Of a DNA stretch of 64,000 nucleotides, positions 39,172 through 50,216 are shown piece after piece. Made by a program: the position numbers and the translations under genes. Source of the stretch: Phenylobacterium deserti (GTDB lineage: Bacteria; Pseudomonadota; Alphaproteobacteria; Caulobacterales; Caulobacteraceae); the NCBI GenBank assembly GCA_945874825.1, contig CAMCIK010000001.1, positions 124,001 through 188,000 on the forward strand. Reading direction: 5' to 3'. Every line of letters starts with the position of its first letter. Position 1 is the first letter of the stretch. The notes beneath the pieces were generated by a model. That model was not told where the DNA came from and searched no databases. It was given only the letters and a program-made list of their open reading frames with translations.

Positions 39172-39893
39172 GGCCGGATCCGGTCATCGACGCCCTGGCC
39201 GGGCGGCTGGTCGCCGCCCGCCCCCATGGCCGGACCCTGGTGACCGGCCTGACCGGCGCCGTCTCCGCCGGCAAGAGCACCCTAGCCGCCCAGCTGGCCG
39301 ACCGGCTATCCGAACAGGGGCTTTCCGTGGAGGTGATCTCCACCGACGGCTTCTTGAAACCCAACGCCGTCCTGGCCGCCGAGGGCACCCTGGACCTTAA
39401 GGGCTGGCCCCATACCTTCGATACCCCGGGCATGCTCTCGACCCTCGCGGCCGTCCCCTCAGGCCCCGTGCAGGTCCCGGTCCACTCCCACGTCACCTAC
39501 GACATCGACCCGGCCCTGGCCCGGCGCATCGACCGGCCCGACATCCTGATCGCCGAGGGCCTGAACCTGCACTTCCGAGCCGAGACCCCGGCGCCCGCCG
39601 ACCCCCTCGACCTTCTCCTCTACCTCGACGCCGAAGAGGCCGACCTGGAGGCCTGGTACGTGGCGCGGTTCCTGGGCTTCTGGGAGGCAGCCGAGCATGA
39701 CCTGGCCTCCTTCTATGCCCGCTTCCGGGGGATGGACCGCAAGGCCGTGGCCGACCTCGCCCGCCGGGTCTGGGCGGGGGTCAACCTGCCCAACCTGCGC
39801 CAGCACATCGCACGCGCCCGGCCAGTGGCGGACCTAGTGGTGCGCAAGGGAGCGGACCATGGGATCGCTGGGATCGACGATCCCCCCAACTGA
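39168..39893 (+). CDS. P-loop kinase resembling type I pantothenate kinase (CoaA-like), short form
   Basis: Walker A GAVSAGKSTLA; STDGFLKPNAVLAAEGTLDLKGWPHTFD; VPVHSHVTYDI; RPDILIAEGLNL. Confidence 0.8.
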   Translation: MRPDPVIDALAGRLVAARPHGRTLVTGLTGAVSAGKSTLAAQLADRLSEQGLSVEVISTDGFLKPNAVLAAEGTLDLKGWPHTFDTPGMLSTLAAVPSGPVQVPVHSHVTYDIDPALARRIDRPDILIAEGLNLHFRAETPAPADPLDLLLYLDAEEADLEAWYVARFLGFWEAAEHDLASFYARFRGMDRKAVADLARRVWAGVNLPNLRQHIARARPVADLVVRKGADHGIAGIDDPPN

Positions 39894-39982
39894 ACCCAGG
39901 ACGCCGGCGAGGACCTCGCCCCCTTCCCGCTGCCCGCGAACCAGACTAGGAACACATCACGAACAACTGCCGGTGGAACCGC

Positions 39983-40495
39983 ATGAGCCCCGCACCCCTC
40001 CGAATTCTCGGCCTGGACCCCGGCCTGCGCCGGACGGGCTGGGGCGTGATCCGGGTTGAGGGCAACCGGCTGTCCCACCTGGGCCATGGCGTGATCGCGC
40101 CCGACGAGAAGGCCCCCTTCTCCGAGCGTCTCCTGGCCCTGTTCGAGGGAATCAGCGCCGTGGTCGCCGACTGGTCGCCGGATGAGGCGGCCATCGAGGA
40201 GACCTTCATGAACAATAACGCCGCCTCGGCTCTGAAGTTGGGACACGCCCGGGCTGCGGCCATGCTGGCCCCGGCCAGGGCCGGCCTGCCGGTAGCCGAA
40301 TACGCCGCACGGCTGGTCAAGAAGTCCGTGGTCGGCACCGGCGCGGCCGACAAGGACCAGGTGGCCTTCATGATTGCCCGCATCCTGCCGGGTGCCGGAG
40401 GTGCGGCCGCCGACGCCGCCGACGCCCTGGCCGTGGCCATCGCCCACGCCCACGCCCGGACCCGGGCCCGTATCCAGGGAGGGTTGGCGGCATGA
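39983..40495 (+). CDS. ruvC: Holliday junction resolvase RuvC
   Basis: [37 protein letters not shown]. Confidence 0.98.
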   Translation: MSPAPLRILGLDPGLRRTGWGVIRVEGNRLSHLGHGVIAPDEKAPFSERLLALFEGISAVVADWSPDEAAIEETFMNNNAASALKLGHARAAAMLAPARAGLPVAEYAARLVKKSVVGTGAADKDQVAFMIARILPGAGGAAADAADALAVAIAHAHARTRARIQGGLAA

Positions 40496-41106
40496 TCGGG
40501 CGGCTGGCCGGCAGGATCCTTGAGACCACCGAGGAAGAAGCCCTCATCGACGTGGGCGGGGTCGGATGGGTCGTGCGCTGCGGCGCCCGGACCCTGTCGC
40601 GCCTTCCTGCCGCTGGCGAGGCCGTGGTCCTGCGGGTCGAGACCCAGTGGTCGGAGAGCGCGGGCCCGCGCCTCTATGGCTTCCTCGACGCGGACGACCG
40701 CGCCGCCTTTGTCCTTCTCCAGTCCGTGCAGGGGGTCGGGCCCAAGGCCGCCCTTGCGGTGCTGGACGTCCTGCCCCCCGCCGCCCTGGCCGAGGCCGTG
40801 GCCCGGGACGACAAGGTCCAGGTCGGGCGCGCCATCGGGGTGGGCCCAAAGCTCGCCCAGCGGATACTGGTGGAACTGAAGGGCAAGCCGATCGGTTCGG
40901 CGGGCTTCAGCGCCGTTGGAACGGCGGCTGCCCCGGCCGGTCCCGCCCCGGTCTCCGCCGCCGGCGAGGCCGTGGCTGCCCTCATGGGCCTGGGCGTGGC
41001 CGAGACCCAGGCCCGCCGCCTGGTGGAGCAGGCCGCCGTCGCCCTGGGCCCTGAGGCCTCGGTTTCCGACCTTGTCCGCGCGGGCCTGAGGGAGATGGGC
41101 CGGTGA
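40492..41106 (+). CDS. ruvA: Holliday junction helicase subunit RuvA
   Basis: [28 protein letters not shown]; gene order ruvCAB with stop/start overlaps. Confidence 0.97.
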   Translation: MIGRLAGRILETTEEEALIDVGGVGWVVRCGARTLSRLPAAGEAVVLRVETQWSESAGPRLYGFLDADDRAAFVLLQSVQGVGPKAALAVLDVLPPAALAEAVARDDKVQVGRAIGVGPKLAQRILVELKGKPIGSAGFSAVGTAAAPAGPAPVSAAGEAVAALMGLGVAETQARRLVEQAAVALGPEASVSDLVRAGLREMGR

Positions 41107-42149
41107 CCCGGCTGGTCTCCGGGGAACCCGGACCGCCCGAGCCCGGCGACCGGGCCCTGAGGCCCCAGACCCTGTCCGAGTTCGTCGGCCAGGCCGCCGC
41201 CAAGTCGAACCTCACCATCTTCATCGACGCCGCCCGGGGCCGGGGCGAGGCCATGGACCATGTCCTCCTCTTCGGCCCGCCGGGCCTGGGCAAGACCACC
41301 CTGGCCCAGATCATCGCCCGGGAGCTGGGGGTGAACTTCCGCACCACATCCGGGCCGGTCCTGGCCAAGGCGGGCGACCTGGCGGCCATCTTGACCAACC
41401 TGGAACCCCGGGACGTCCTCTTCATCGACGAAATCCACCGCCTGGCCGCCCCGGTGGAGGAAATCCTCTATCCGGCCATGGAGGACCACGTCCTCGACCT
41501 GATGATCGGCGAGGGGCCGGCGGCCCGGTCGATCCGCATCGACATCGCCCCCTTCACCCTGGTGGCGGCCACCACCCGGGCGGGCATGCTGGCCACCCCC
41601 CTTCGGGACCGGTTCGGCATCCCCATCCGGCTGGAATTCTATTCGGCGGACGAGCTGGTCAAGGTTCTGGCCCACGCCGCCGGGCGGCTGGGACTGAACC
41701 TGACCCCGGACGGCGCGGGTGAGATCGCCGCCCGGGCCCGGGGCACGCCGCGGGTAGCCGGGCGCCTGCTGCGGCGGGTGCGGGACTTCGCCGAAGCCGA
41801 GGGCGCCGGCGCCATCGACCGGGCCGCCGCCGCCCGGGCCCTGGCCCGGCTGGAGGTGGATCCTGCCGGCCTGGACAGCCTCGACCGCCGCTACCTCCGC
41901 GCCCTGATCGAGAACTACGCCGGCGGCCCCGCCGGCCTGGAGACCCTAGCCTACGCCATCGCCGAGGCCCGGGACGCCGTCGAGGACGTCATCGAGCCCT
42001 ACCTCCTGCAGCAGGGCTTCATCCAGCGCACGCCCCGGGGCCGGGTGGCCTGCGCCCGGGCCTATGAGCACCTGGGTCTCACCCCGCCGCCCTCGCCACC
42101 TGCGGCCGGGCAGGGCGGCCTCTTCGAGGGAAACGGCGATGCAGACTGA
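41103..42149 (+). CDS. ruvB: Holliday junction helicase RuvB
   Basis: [41 protein letters not shown]. Confidence 0.98.
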   Translation: MTRLVSGEPGPPEPGDRALRPQTLSEFVGQAAAKSNLTIFIDAARGRGEAMDHVLLFGPPGLGKTTLAQIIARELGVNFRTTSGPVLAKAGDLAAILTNLEPRDVLFIDEIHRLAAPVEEILYPAMEDHVLDLMIGEGPAARSIRIDIAPFTLVAATTRAGMLATPLRDRFGIPIRLEFYSADELVKVLAHAAGRLGLNLTPDGAGEIAARARGTPRVAGRLLRRVRDFAEAEGAGAIDRAAAARALARLEVDPAGLDSLDRRYLRALIENYAGGPAGLETLAYAIAEARDAVEDVIEPYLLQQGFIQRTPRGRVACARAYEHLGLTPPPSPPAAGQGGLFEGNGDAD

Positions 42150-42600
42150 GGACCAGGACGCTCCGTCCAGCGGCCGGTACGAGGGCCGCGAGCATGTCCT
42201 GCCGGTACGCATCTATTACGAGGACACCGACTTCACGGGAGTGGTCTACCACGCCAACTACCTGCGGTATTTCGAGCGCGGCCGCAGCGACGCCCTGCGG
42301 GCGGCGGGGGTCTCCCACACCGACCTCCTCAGCGGGGACCGCCCGACGGCCTTCACCGTGGTGCGGATGGAGATCGACTTCCGCCGCCCGGCCCGGATCG
42401 ACGACGCCCTGCAGGTCCGCACCCTCTACGACCGGATCCGGGGTCCCCGCATGTTCATCCAGCAGCGCCTCCTGCGCGGCGGGGAGGTGATCTGCGAGGC
42501 CCAGGTCGAGGCCGCGTGCATCGACCTGTCCGGCCGCCCGGCCCGACCCTCGCCCCGCCTCCTGGAGCGGCTGGCCCCGATCCTGAGTGGAACAGTCTGA
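42139..42600 (+). CDS. ybgC: Tol-Pal-associated acyl-CoA thioesterase YbgC
   Basis: [31 protein letters not shown]; overlaps ruvB 3' end. Confidence 0.95.
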   Translation: MQTEDQDAPSSGRYEGREHVLPVRIYYEDTDFTGVVYHANYLRYFERGRSDALRAAGVSHTDLLSGDRPTAFTVVRMEIDFRRPARIDDALQVRTLYDRIRGPRMFIQQRLLRGGEVICEAQVEAACIDLSGRPARPSPRLLERLAPILSGTV

Positions 42601-42759
42601 CTAGCCCGGGCCGGCGTTCGCCCGCATTGCGCCAACGGGCGGCAAGGGCTTCAGGGAACTGGGGTTGACCGAGGCTGAGTATGCTGGACTTTTCACATCC
42701 GGCGTGACCGTCCGAAGAGGCGAAACGCAGAGACCCTCAAAGGGCTGGAGGAAACATAG

Positions 42760-45700
42760 GTGACGATAGCGTCAATCCTGATCGCCAATCGCGGCGAAAT
42801 CGCCATCCGCATCGCCCGCGCGGCGTCGGACCTGGGACGCCGCACGGTGGCGGTGTGGTCCGAGGATGACGCCGACAGCCTGCACCGGCGGATGGCGGAC
42901 GAGGCCCATCCCCTGGCTGGCAAGGGCCCCTCAGCCTACCTCGACATGGACGCCGTCATCCGGGCGGCGATCGACAGCGGGTGCGACGCGGTCCACCCAG
43001 GCTACGGCTTCCTCTCCGAGCGGGCAGAATTCGCCCGGCGCTGCGCCAAGGCGGGCCTGACCTTCATCGGCCCGTCCGTCGAGCACCTCGAACTGTTCGG
43101 CGACAAGGCCCGGGCCCGGCAGGCGGCGCTGGCGGCGGATGTGCCCGTCAGCCGTGGCCTGGACCGAAGCGTCACCCTGGAGGAGGCCCGGGAGTTCCTC
43201 CTTGGACTGCCCAAGGGCCAGGCCATGATCATCAAGGCCCTGGCCGGGGGCGGGGGCCGGGGCTCGCGCGTGGTCGCCGGGGTGGACGAACTCGACGCCG
43301 CCTTCGCCCGCTGCCGCTCGGAGGCCCAGGCCGCCTTTGGCGTTGCAGATGTCTATGTGGAGGCTTTCCTGTCCCGGGCGCGGCACATCGAGGTCCAGGT
43401 CTTGGGCGACCAGGCCGGCCAGGTGACCCACCTGGGCGAGCGCGAGTGCAGCGTCCAGCGCCGGTTCCAGAAGGTGGTGGAGATCGCCCCGGCCCCGGGC
43501 CTCGATCCGGACCTGCGCCAGCGGATTCTCGATGCTGCCCTCCGGCTCGCCCGCAGTGTCGGGTACACGAGCCTGGGGACCTTCGAGTTCCTCCTGGACG
43601 CCTCCGGCGCACCTGCGGACCCACCCTTCGTATTTATCGAGGCCAATGCCCGCCTGCAGGTCGAGCACACGGTCACCGAAGCGATCACCGGGGTTGACCT
43701 TGTGCAGGCGCAGATCCGGTTAGCGGAGGGCGCGACCCTCGCCGATCTCCGACTTCCCGACCCCGGCCTCCCGTCTCCGGCCCGTTTCGCCATCCAGGCC
43801 CGGGTGAACCTGGAGTCCCTGGCCCCCGACGGATCAGTGCGTCCCACCAGCGGGGTCCTCACCGCCTACGAGGCCCCCAGCGGCCCGGGCGTGCGCACGG
43901 ACGGCTTCGGCTATGCGGGTTACCGGACCAGTACCGCCTTCGATTCCCTTCTGGCCAAGGTGATCTGCAGCGCCGACGGCGCCGAAGCCGGGCCGGCAGT
44001 CGCGCGGTCCCTGCGCGCCCTGTCGGAGTTCCGGCTCGAGGGGGTCGCCACCAATATCGGCCTGCTTCGCAACATCCTGCGGCATCCGGACTTTGTCGCC
44101 GGGGCGGTGCACACGCGCTGGCTCGACGAGAATGTCGCGGAACTGGCCGCGCCGGACGAGACGGCGGTCAGCCGCTACGCAGCCCTGTCGCGAAAGGGCG
44201 CCCCGGATACGACGGGCGGATTCGCGGGGGCCCGGGTGGACACCCGCGACCCCCTCGCCCTCTTCAAGCATGACGCAGACGTCAAGTCAGCCCAGGCGGC
44301 GACGGTGGAAACCCCGGCTGACCTGGAGGCCGGAGCGCTGGGCCCGGAGGGGTCAGTGGGAGTCGGCTCGCCGATCCAGGGGACCATCACAGCGATTGAC
44401 GTCGCCGTCGACGACCCGGTCCGCAGGGGCCAGCAGGTGGCCATCGTCGAGGCGATGAAGATGGAGCACGTCATCACCGCCGACCGGGACGGCGTGGTCC
44501 GTGCAGTGACCATGTCCGTCGGCGACGTTGTCCGGGAAGGCTATCCCATCGTCTTCATCGAGGAGGCCGAGGTCGCTGGTGCCCGGATCGAGGGGGCCGT
44601 GCGCATCGACCCCGACTTCATCCGTCCCGACCTGCAGGAGAACCTCGACCGGCACGCCTACACCCTGGACGAGAACCGTCCCGAGGTGGTGGCGAAGCGA
44701 CATGCCCGGGGCTACCGCATGGTCCGCGAGAGCATAGACCAGCTGATGGACGCCGGCTCCTTCAAGGAATACTGGCCCCTGATCGTCGCCCGCCAGCACC
44801 GGCGCGCCGACATCGAGACCCTGCGCCGGACCACGCCCGGCGACGGCGTGGTGGCCGGCATTGGCGCCATCAACGGCGACCATTTCGGGCCCGAGCAGAG
44901 CCGGGCCATGGTGGTGGCCTACGACTACACGGTCCTCGCGGGTACCCAGGGCGGACGCAATCACTACAAGCAGGACCGGATGTTCGACCTGGCCAAGCGC
45001 CTGCGGCTACCCGTGATCCTGTTCGGCGAGGGCGGCGGCGGGCGTCCGGGCGACGATTCCACGGGGCCGGGCGTGGCCTTCGATACGTCGACCTTCACGC
45101 AGTACGCCCAGCTCAGCGGCCTGGTGCCCCTAGTGGCCATCGTCAACGGCCGCTGCTTCGCTGGCAACACGGCCCTGGTGGCCTCCAGCGACGTGATCAT
45201 CGCCACGGAGGGCACGACGCTCGGCATGGGCGGGCCCGCCATGATCGAGGGCGGCGGCCTGGGCATCTACACGCCCGAGGAAGTGGGGCCCATGTCCTTC
45301 CAGGTCCCCAACGGCGTCGTCGACATCCTGGTCCGCGACGAGCCCGAGGCAGTCGAGGTCGCAAAGAAGTACCTGTCCTACTTCCAGGGCCCGGTGGCGG
45401 ACTGGGAGGCGCCCGACCAGAGGACGCTCCGGCACGTCATCCCCGAGAACCGCCTGCGACTTTACGACATGCGGGAGATCATCTCGACGATCGCTGACAT
45501 CGGATCCGTCCTCGAGATCCGCAAGAAGTTCGGGGTGGGTGTCATCACCGCCTTCATCCGGGTCGAGGGCCGGCCCATGGGGGTGATCGCCAACAACCCG
45601 CACCATCTGGCCGGCGCCGTCGACTCGCCCGGTGCCGACAAGGGCGCCCGCTTCATCCAGCTCTGCGACGCCTTCGACATTCCCATCCTGAGCCTGATGG

Positions 45701-46176
45701 ACTGCCCGGGCATCATGGTCGGGCCGGATGTCGAGCGGACTGCCCTGGTCCGGCACGCCCTGCGGATGTTCAACGTCGGCGCCAATGTCACCACAGCCCT
45801 GTTCGGGGTGGTGGTGCGCAAGGCCTACGGACTGGGCGTCCAGGCCATGTGCGGGGCCAGCTCGGGCATGCCCTACTTCACCGTCGCCTGGCCAACCGCC
45901 GAGTTCGCCGGGATGAACATCGAGGGGTCGGTCAAGCTGGGCTTCCGGAAGGAGCTTGCCGCCATCGAGGACCCTGAGGCCCGGCGGGCCGATTTCGACA
46001 AGCGCGTCGAGCGGGCCTACGAGAGCGCCAAGGCCGTGAACGCGGCCGCAGGCGGCGGCCTGGACGACGTGATCGACCCCACGGATACCCGCAGCTGGAT
46101 CGTCCGGGGGCTCCAGGCCCTGCCGCCGGTGCGGCCGCGCGAGGGCAAGAAGTACCCCTATATCGACCCCTGGTGA
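42760..46176 (+). CDS. single-chain biotin-dependent acyl-CoA carboxylase (biotin carboxylase + BCCP + carboxyltransferase), 1138 aa
   Basis: BC: ILIANRGEIAIRIARA, HPGYGFLSE; BCCP: EAMKMEH (biotin Lys about residue 567); CT: GTQGGRNHYKQDRMFDLAKRLRLPVILFGEGGGGRPGDD, LMDCPGIMVGPDVE; GTG start. Confidence 0.95.
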   Translation: MTIASILIANRGEIAIRIARAASDLGRRTVAVWSEDDADSLHRRMADEAHPLAGKGPSAYLDMDAVIRAAIDSGCDAVHPGYGFLSERAEFARRCAKAGLTFIGPSVEHLELFGDKARARQAALAADVPVSRGLDRSVTLEEAREFLLGLPKGQAMIIKALAGGGGRGSRVVAGVDELDAAFARCRSEAQAAFGVADVYVEAFLSRARHIEVQVLGDQAGQVTHLGERECSVQRRFQKVVEIAPAPGLDPDLRQRILDAALRLARSVGYTSLGTFEFLLDASGAPADPPFVFIEANARLQVEHTVTEAITGVDLVQAQIRLAEGATLADLRLPDPGLPSPARFAIQARVNLESLAPDGSVRPTSGVLTAYEAPSGPGVRTDGFGYAGYRTSTAFDSLLAKVICSADGAEAGPAVARSLRALSEFRLEGVATNIGLLRNILRHPDFVAGAVHTRWLDENVAELAAPDETAVSRYAALSRKGAPDTTGGFAGARVDTRDPLALFKHDADVKSAQAATVETPADLEAGALGPEGSVGVGSPIQGTITAIDVAVDDPVRRGQQVAIVEAMKMEHVITADRDGVVRAVTMSVGDVVREGYPIVFIEEAEVAGARIEGAVRIDPDFIRPDLQENLDRHAYTLDENRPEVVAKRHARGYRMVRESIDQLMDAGSFKEYWPLIVARQHRRADIETLRRTTPGDGVVAGIGAINGDHFGPEQSRAMVVAYDYTVLAGTQGGRNHYKQDRMFDLAKRLRLPVILFGEGGGGRPGDDSTGPGVAFDTSTFTQYAQLSGLVPLVAIVNGRCFAGNTALVASSDVIIATEGTTLGMGGPAMIEGGGLGIYTPEEVGPMSFQVPNGVVDILVRDEPEAVEVAKKYLSYFQGPVADWEAPDQRTLRHVIPENRLRLYDMREIISTIADIGSVLEIRKKFGVGVITAFIRVEGRPMGVIANNPHHLAGAVDSPGADKGARFIQLCDAFDIPILSLMDCPGIMVGPDVERTALVRHALRMFNVGANVTTALFGVVVRKAYGLGVQAMCGASSGMPYFTVAWPTAEFAGMNIEGSVKLGFRKELAAIEDPEARRADFDKRVERAYESAKAVNAAAGGGLDDVIDPTDTRSWIVRGLQALPPVRPREGKKYPYIDPW

Positions 46177-46333
46177 CCCCCGGCCTGGCCTGGCATTCCC
46201 CCGGTCAGAGCCTGCGCGTTAACCAAAAAGTCGTGCCTGCGCGGCTAGGGTCCGCCCTATCTTCGCCACGGTCCACTGCAGTCTGGCGAAGCCCCCTTGA
46301 TCGGACCTGAAACAGGGCAGACCCGGAGAGACC

Positions 46334-47035
46334 ATGGAGCCCGCCGCCATCACGCCGGAGACCTTCTCCTTCCTCGCCCTGTTCGCCCGGGCAGACTGGG
46401 TGGTGAAGTCCGTGATGGTCGTCCTTGGCCTGGCGTCCCTGGCCTCCTGGGCGGTGATCCTCGACAAGGGCATGCGCCTTCGCGGGCTGAACCAGGCGGC
46501 GGACGCCTTCGAGACCGAGGTATCGTCAGGGCGCGGCCTCGAGGACATCGCCCTGGAGGCCGGCGACAATCCGCCCCACACCCTTCACCGGATGCTCCAG
46601 GCGGCGCTCTTCGAATGGAAGGAAGCGCGCGGACGCGGCCCGGTCTCGGAGGGACAGGCGGCCTTCCTGATCCAGCGGATCGACCGGGTCCTCGACGCCG
46701 CCATCGCCCGTGAGGCCCTACGGATCGAGGCCGGACTGTCGGCCCTGGCCATCGTCGCCACCGCCTCGCCCTTCATCGGCCTGTTCGGCACGGTGTGGGG
46801 GATCATGCACAGCTTCCAGGCCATAGCGCTCCAGAAGAACACCAGCCTGGCCGTGGTGGCACCCAGCATCGCCGAAGCCCTGTTCGCCACGGCCCTGGGT
46901 CTGATCGCCGCCATTCCCGCCTATGTCGCCTTCAACCACTACTCCTCCGCGGTCGGCCGCTATTCCGCCCGGCTGGAGGCCTTCGCCGACGACCTGTCCA
47001 CCGCCGTCCAGCGGCGTCTGGCCGCGAAGGTCTGA
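46334..47035 (+). CDS. tolQ: TolQ
   Basis: ASPFIGLFGTVWGIMHSFQAIALQKNTSLAVVAPSIAEALFATALGLIAAIPA. Confidence 0.97.
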   Translation: MEPAAITPETFSFLALFARADWVVKSVMVVLGLASLASWAVILDKGMRLRGLNQAADAFETEVSSGRGLEDIALEAGDNPPHTLHRMLQAALFEWKEARGRGPVSEGQAAFLIQRIDRVLDAAIAREALRIEAGLSALAIVATASPFIGLFGTVWGIMHSFQAIALQKNTSLAVVAPSIAEALFATALGLIAAIPAYVAFNHYSSAVGRYSARLEAFADDLSTAVQRRLAAKV

Positions 47036-47038
47036 CCC

Positions 47039-47548
47039 ATGGCCCTGTCCGCGAACGACGCGTTTTCCGGGGCAGGCGGCGGAGGCCGTCGGCGGCGCTA
47101 TGGCCGCAACAGGCGCTCGGCCCTGTCTGAGATCAATGTGACGCCACTTGTGGATGTCATGCTCGTCCTCCTGATTGTGTTCATGATCTCCGCGCCCCTG
47201 CTCACGGCCGGCGTGCCCATTGACCTCCCGAAGACCGAAGCCGGCGCCATTCGCGAGGCCGAGGCCCCGGTCAGCATCGCGATCCGCGCCGACGGTGCGG
47301 TCTTCGTCCAGGATCAGCCAACGCCCTTCGACGCCCTCGGGCCAGCCCTCGCTGCCGCCGCCTCGGACGATCCCGAGAGGCAGGTCTTCGTCCGTGCTGA
47401 CGGGCGCGCCGCCTATGCAGATGTCGCCCGGGTCATGGCCGCCCTATCGGTCCGCGGCTACCGGAACTTGAATCTGATCACGGAGGCAGGCGGGCCCGCG
47501 GCCGGGTCTCCGCCACCGGCGCCCGCCGCGCGCCCGGGGACGCCATGA
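47039..47548 (+). CDS. tolR: TolR
   Basis: SEINVTPLVDVMLVLLIVFMISAPLL, IDLPKTEA. Confidence 0.97.
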   Translation: MALSANDAFSGAGGGGRRRRYGRNRRSALSEINVTPLVDVMLVLLIVFMISAPLLTAGVPIDLPKTEAGAIREAEAPVSIAIRADGAVFVQDQPTPFDALGPALAAAASDDPERQVFVRADGRAAYADVARVMAALSVRGYRNLNLITEAGGPAAGSPPPAPAARPGTP

Positions 47549-48342
47549 GGGTAGCCCCGACTTTCAGCCCCGGGCTCGCGGTCTCCGCCGTCGCCCACCT
47601 GGCGCTGATCGCGGCCCTGCTCATGGCCAGCGCCGTAGGAACCGGCTCCCCCGCCGATCCCGGGCCGGTCGCCGTACGGTTGGCCAGTCCCTCAGACCTT
47701 TCCGCCGCCCAGTCCGCAGCTGCCGGACCCCTGGCCCCGGCGGTGGAGGCCCTTGAGGTCGAGGCGACCGCACCCGAACCCGAACCGATAGTCGAGGCCG
47801 CGCCTCAGCCCACCCCGGAACCCCAGATCCCGGCCCCGGCCGCAAGGCCTGCGACGCCCCCTCCGCCGCCTCAAAAAGCCGCAGCGACGAAGCCGGCAGC
47901 CCAACCCGCCGCAAGGCCAGGGCCTCCGCGCCCGGCGCCTCCCGTGACGCGACAAACGGGTGGGGGGCTGGACCTTGAGGCCCTCGCCACCGAAGTCGCC
48001 CGGATGGGCGGAGGACGCCCGGGTCCTGCAGCCGCCACGGGGCCGAGCGCCGCCGCCCTTGCAGGACTCCAGGACCAGTTGCAGCAGCGCTGGACTCCCA
48101 ATTGCGAGGTGGAAGGCGGGCGCGATGTCCGGGTGCGGGTGAGTTTCGGGCTTGCCACCTCCGGGGAACTCGAAGGGCCGGTGGAGGCCGGCGGGCTTGA
48201 GCGCTCTGACAATCCGACCGTCAGGGCGGCTGCCGAGCGCGCCATCCGGGCCGTTTACCAGGCCGCGCCTTTCACCGACCTGGCGGGTCCGACCAGTCGC
48301 CGGTTCGCCGTCAACTTCAACGCCCGGGAGGCCTGTTCATGA
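47545..48342 (+). CDS. tolA: TolA-like envelope protein
   Basis: Position between tolR and tolB; N-terminal TM, Pro/Ala-rich linker, C-terminal domain with [23 protein letters not shown]. Confidence 0.85.
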   Translation: MRVAPTFSPGLAVSAVAHLALIAALLMASAVGTGSPADPGPVAVRLASPSDLSAAQSAAAGPLAPAVEALEVEATAPEPEPIVEAAPQPTPEPQIPAPAARPATPPPPPQKAAATKPAAQPAARPGPPRPAPPVTRQTGGGLDLEALATEVARMGGGRPGPAAATGPSAAALAGLQDQLQQRWTPNCEVEGGRDVRVRVSFGLATSGELEGPVEAGGLERSDNPTVRAAAERAIRAVYQAAPFTDLAGPTSRRFAVNFNAREACS

Positions 48343-49625
48343 AGATGTTCGCAGCCGCTCTCGTCGCCTGCCTGGCCCTGACTGGGGTCAGCCTGTTGCC
48401 GTCGTACGCGCGCGCCGAGATCGAGGTGGACGTCAACCGGGGCGATATCCGCCCGCTTCCCCTGGCCACCCCGGACTTCGAGGGTCAAAGGGGTGCCGAA
48501 ATCGCCCGGGTCATCATGGATAACCTGAGCCGATCGGGGCTGTTCGGTCCGGTCGACTCCGGAGGCCGCCGATCGGAAGTGGCGGTAGAGCCGGACTTCG
48601 CCGTCTGGAAGTCCCTCGGCGCCCAGGCCATGGTCAATGGTAAGGTCCAGCTCGTGGACGGCCGCCTGCAGGTGGACTTCCGCCTTTGGGACATTCCCGC
48701 TGGCCAGCAGCTGCTCGGCCTGCAGTTCACCTCAACCCCCGAGAACTGGCGCCGCGTGGCGCACAAGATCTCGGACGCCGTATACGAGCGGTTGACGGGC
48801 GAGAAGGGCTATTTCGACACCCGGGTCGTGTTCGTCTCGGAAACCGGCGGTCGCCTGGAGCGGACGCTCAGGCTGGCGGTCATGGACCAGGACGGCGCCA
48901 ATCCCAGCTATCTGACCGATGGCTCGGAGATCGTTCTCTCGCCGCGTTTCTCCGCTTCCAGCCAGGAAATCACCTACATGGCCCTGCGGCCGGAGGGGTC
49001 GTCCGTCTACCTGTTGAACCTGGAGACCGGTCGCCGGGAGAGTCTCGGCCAGTTCCCCGGCATGGTATTCGCCCCGCGCTTCTCGCCGGACGGGAGCCAG
49101 GTGGCCTTCGCCGTGGAGAAGAACGGTAACTCCGACATCTGGGTCATGAACCTGGTCAACCGGCAAAGCCGTCGCCTGACCTCGGACCCGGCCATCGATA
49201 CCTCTCCGGCCTTCTCTCCCGACGGAAGCCGGATCGTCTTCAATTCGGATCGTGGCGGCTCGCCCCAGCTCTACATCATGGACGCCGCGGGCGGCGGGGC
49301 CCGGCGCATCTCCTTCGGAGACGGGCGCTACACCTCGCCGGTCTGGAGCCCTACAGGCGACTTCATCGCCTTCACGCGGCAGGGCGGCGGGCAGTTCCAC
49401 ATCGGCGTCATGCGGCCTGAAGGCTCGGACGAGCGGACCCTGACTTCAAGCTACATGGACGAGGGCCCGACCTGGGCCCCGAATGGCCGGGTGCTGCTGT
49501 TCAGCCGCCAGGAAGCCGGGGGCGAACCTCGCCTCTGGACCGTAGATGTCACAGGCCGCATCCTGAAACCGGCCCCCTACACCGGCGGGGCCTCGGACCC
49601 GGCGTGGTCGCCCCTGATCAACTGA
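48339..49625 (+). CDS. tolB: TolB
   Basis: Signal peptide; beta-propeller repeats [70 protein letters not shown]. Confidence 0.97.
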   Translation: MKMFAAALVACLALTGVSLLPSYARAEIEVDVNRGDIRPLPLATPDFEGQRGAEIARVIMDNLSRSGLFGPVDSGGRRSEVAVEPDFAVWKSLGAQAMVNGKVQLVDGRLQVDFRLWDIPAGQQLLGLQFTSTPENWRRVAHKISDAVYERLTGEKGYFDTRVVFVSETGGRLERTLRLAVMDQDGANPSYLTDGSEIVLSPRFSASSQEITYMALRPEGSSVYLLNLETGRRESLGQFPGMVFAPRFSPDGSQVAFAVEKNGNSDIWVMNLVNRQSRRLTSDPAIDTSPAFSPDGSRIVFNSDRGGSPQLYIMDAAGGGARRISFGDGRYTSPVWSPTGDFIAFTRQGGGQFHIGVMRPEGSDERTLTSSYMDEGPTWAPNGRVLLFSRQEAGGEPRLWTVDVTGRILKPAPYTGGASDPAWSPLIN

Positions 49626-49643
49626 CGACGTGAGGACACCCGA

Positions 49644-50213
49644 ATGAAAACCCATACCGCCCTGCGCTGGACGCCCCTCTTCGCCGCCGCCGCCCTCCTT
49701 GGGGCCTGCCAGTCGACACCCAAGCCGGGGCCCGAGACCGACAAGCCGCCCGAGGCCGGGACGGCTGTCGCCGGGGGTTCCGCTACCGGCACTGGCGCGA
49801 TCCAGCCGGTTCGCCGTCCCGACTCCGTGACCGGTGCGCCCCTGCCGGGGACCGAGCAGGACTTTGTCATCAATGTCTCCGACCGGGTCCTGTTCGACAT
49901 CGACCAGTACGATGTCCGGGAGGATGCCGCCGTCATCCTTGAGCGGCAGGCGGCCTGGCTGAACCGCTATCCCTCCGTCCAGGTCCGGATCGAGGGCAAT
50001 GCCGACGAACGGGGCACCCGGGAGTACAATATTGCCCTGGGGTCTCGCCGGGCCAACGCCGTGCGGGACGACCTGGTCAGCCGCGGTGTCTCGCCATCGC
50101 GGATCTCCACCGTCTCCTTCGGCAAGGAGCGGCCCGTTGATCCGGGTGCCGACGACGAGGCCTTCCGCCGTAACCGTAACGCCCGCACGGTGCTCATCGG
50201 CGGCGTCCGCTAG
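49644..50213 (+). CDS. pal: Peptidoglycan-associated lipoprotein Pal
   Basis: Lipobox LLGACQS; OmpA-like VQVRIEGNADERGTREYNIALGSRRANAV. Confidence 0.97.
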   Translation: MKTHTALRWTPLFAAAALLGACQSTPKPGPETDKPPEAGTAVAGGSATGTGAIQPVRRPDSVTGAPLPGTEQDFVINVSDRVLFDIDQYDVREDAAVILERQAAWLNRYPSVQVRIEGNADERGTREYNIALGSRRANAVRDDLVSRGVSPSRISTVSFGKERPVDPGADDEAFRRNRNARTVLIGGVR

Positions 50214-50216
50214 TCC

